A stretch of 6,072 bases of DNA, taken from positions 1 to 6,072 of the forward strand of contig JACMOG010000334.1 in the NCBI GenBank assembly GCA_014378125.1, written 5' to 3'. This document shows, piece after piece, positions 5,473 through 6,072 of this stretch (within the stretch, counting starts at the first letter, position 1; each line of letters opens with the position of its first letter). A program made the translations under genes and the position numbers. The stretch comes from Vitreoscilla sp. (GTDB lineage: Bacteria; Pseudomonadota; Gammaproteobacteria; Burkholderiales; Burkholderiaceae). The notes beneath the pieces are model-generated. The model was given only the letters and a program-made list of their open reading frames with translations, did no database searches and was not told the DNA's origin.

Positions 5473-6072
5473 TGCGTCGTGGCGGGATGACGGCCCGGCT
5501 GCGCATGGCGACCCTCGGCGTCGCCGGCCTGGCCACGCACGCGCTGCCCGCCGTCGCCGCGAACGACCCCGACGCCGCCCCGCACGCGATGCAGGCGCTG
5601 GCGGACGACGAGCTGTCGGCCGTGCGCGGCGCCGACGGCATCGCGTTCAACCTCACCAACTTCTCGCTGACCAGCAGCCTCACCGATCCGCTGAAGCTCA
5701 CCTACCTGTCGCCCAACGGCAGTTCGCTGACGCTGTCCGGACTCGATCTCTCGCGCCCCGACGACGCCGACAAGTTCGCCGATCCGTACCAGCTCTCGGT
5801 GTTGTCGCGCAACGGGCAGGCCGACGAGATCGCGATCGATTTCCCCTTGTACAGCGCCGGCACGCAGTCGTGGGCGCTGACGGCGGACTTCCTCAACGTC
5901 GACGGCACGTCCGGCACCGCCTTCAACGGCGGCACGCTGCAGGTGCTGGACCTGACGATGAAGGGCGGCGGCCTGCACGTGGCGCCCACCGCCCTGGCCG
6001 ACACGCAAGGCATCGCCTTCGGACTGGGCACGCGGCTGGACATCGGCAGCCTGTCGGTCTACCCGCTGGGCC
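5472..6072 (+). CDS. Exported protein with FilA-like N-terminal motif, 3' part outside window
   Basis: The ATG at 5472 shares its A with the TGA of the preceding gene (TGATG), and GGTGGG at 5460-5465 can serve as ribosome-binding site, so the two are probably translationally coupled. Two hundred codons are visible with no stop before the right edge. Residues 1 to about 30 are a signal peptide (MRRGGMTARLRM, hydrophobic core, PAVAA); Met6 is an alternative start. The mature part opens MQALADDELSAVRGADGIAF (40-59), close to the motif of the protein at 3960. It then has beta-rich repeats of the type LTNFSLTSSL, SSLTLSGLDLSRPDDAD and DPYQLSV. The last two loosely match NISTLNFGRSD and NPYFEWV in the preceding protein, which suggests that these two genes are distant duplicates. 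Function unknown; probably periplasmic or surface-located. Confidence 0.82.
   Translation, partial: MRRGGMTARLRMATLGVAGLATHALPAVAANDPDAAPHAMQALADDELSAVRGADGIAFNLTNFSLTSSLTDPLKLTYLSPNGSSLTLSGLDLSRPDDADKFADPYQLSVLSRNGQADEIAIDFPLYSAGTQSWALTADFLNVDGTSGTAFNGGTLQVLDLTMKGGGLHVAPTALADTQGIAFGLGTRLDIGSLSVYPLG

Noticed and set aside
4896..6008. Minus-strand frame of 370 codons opposite the two coupled exported genes
   Set aside because: Antisense shadow. The plus-strand frames both have signal peptides and a TGATG coupling.
1..6072. CRISPR arrays, tRNA or rRNA genes, insertion sequences
   Set aside because: I saw no regularly spaced repeats, no cloverleaf or rRNA-like sequence, and no transposase or terminal inverted repeats.

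Overview
The window is GC-rich DNA, with almost every third codon position G or C, dense genes and few AT-rich spots. The gene content fits a Gram-negative proteobacterium, most likely of the Burkholderiales type or a similar high-GC group. It holds an exported S9 prolyl-oligopeptidase-family enzyme, an AraC regulator with an arabinose-binding-like N-terminal domain, and FilA/DUF6160-like exported proteins. The lineage is inferred from family resemblance only.

Layout, left to right. (1) Positions 1-2133, minus strand: the 5' 711 codons of a secreted or periplasmic S9-family peptidase. The beta-propeller and the start of the hydrolase domain are present; the catalytic triad lies beyond the left edge. 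The last 25 codons before that edge repeat, in frame and imperfectly, a stretch 118 codons earlier, so the gene is rearranged, fused to a paralogue, or misassembled here. (2) Positions 2134-2524: a divergent intergenic region carrying a perfect 10-bp inverted repeat with a 2-bp spacer, of the kind bound by TetR-family repressors, although no TetR gene is visible. (3) Positions 2525-3553, plus strand: an AraC-family regulator, followed by two tandem Rho-independent terminators (3579-3636). (4) Positions 3637-3959: a 323-nt non-coding leader rich in inverted and direct repeats. (5) From 3960 to the right edge, plus strand: three consecutive exported proteins (201 aa, 247 aa and at least 200 aa). 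Each has a Sec signal peptide followed by a short acidic motif of the form D-E-x-L-S-x-x-x-G. The first has its own strong terminator (4617-4649); the second and third overlap by one base (TGATG) and are probably translationally coupled.

Working picture: the three exported proteins look like a small FilA-like surface or pilus-associated system of unknown biochemical function. Its first gene is probably made in excess over the other two because of the internal terminator. The AraC regulator upstream is a candidate controller of this set, but the double terminator shows that it is transcribed separately, and nothing in the sequence proves the link. The peptidase is divergently transcribed and may share the control region with the AraC gene.
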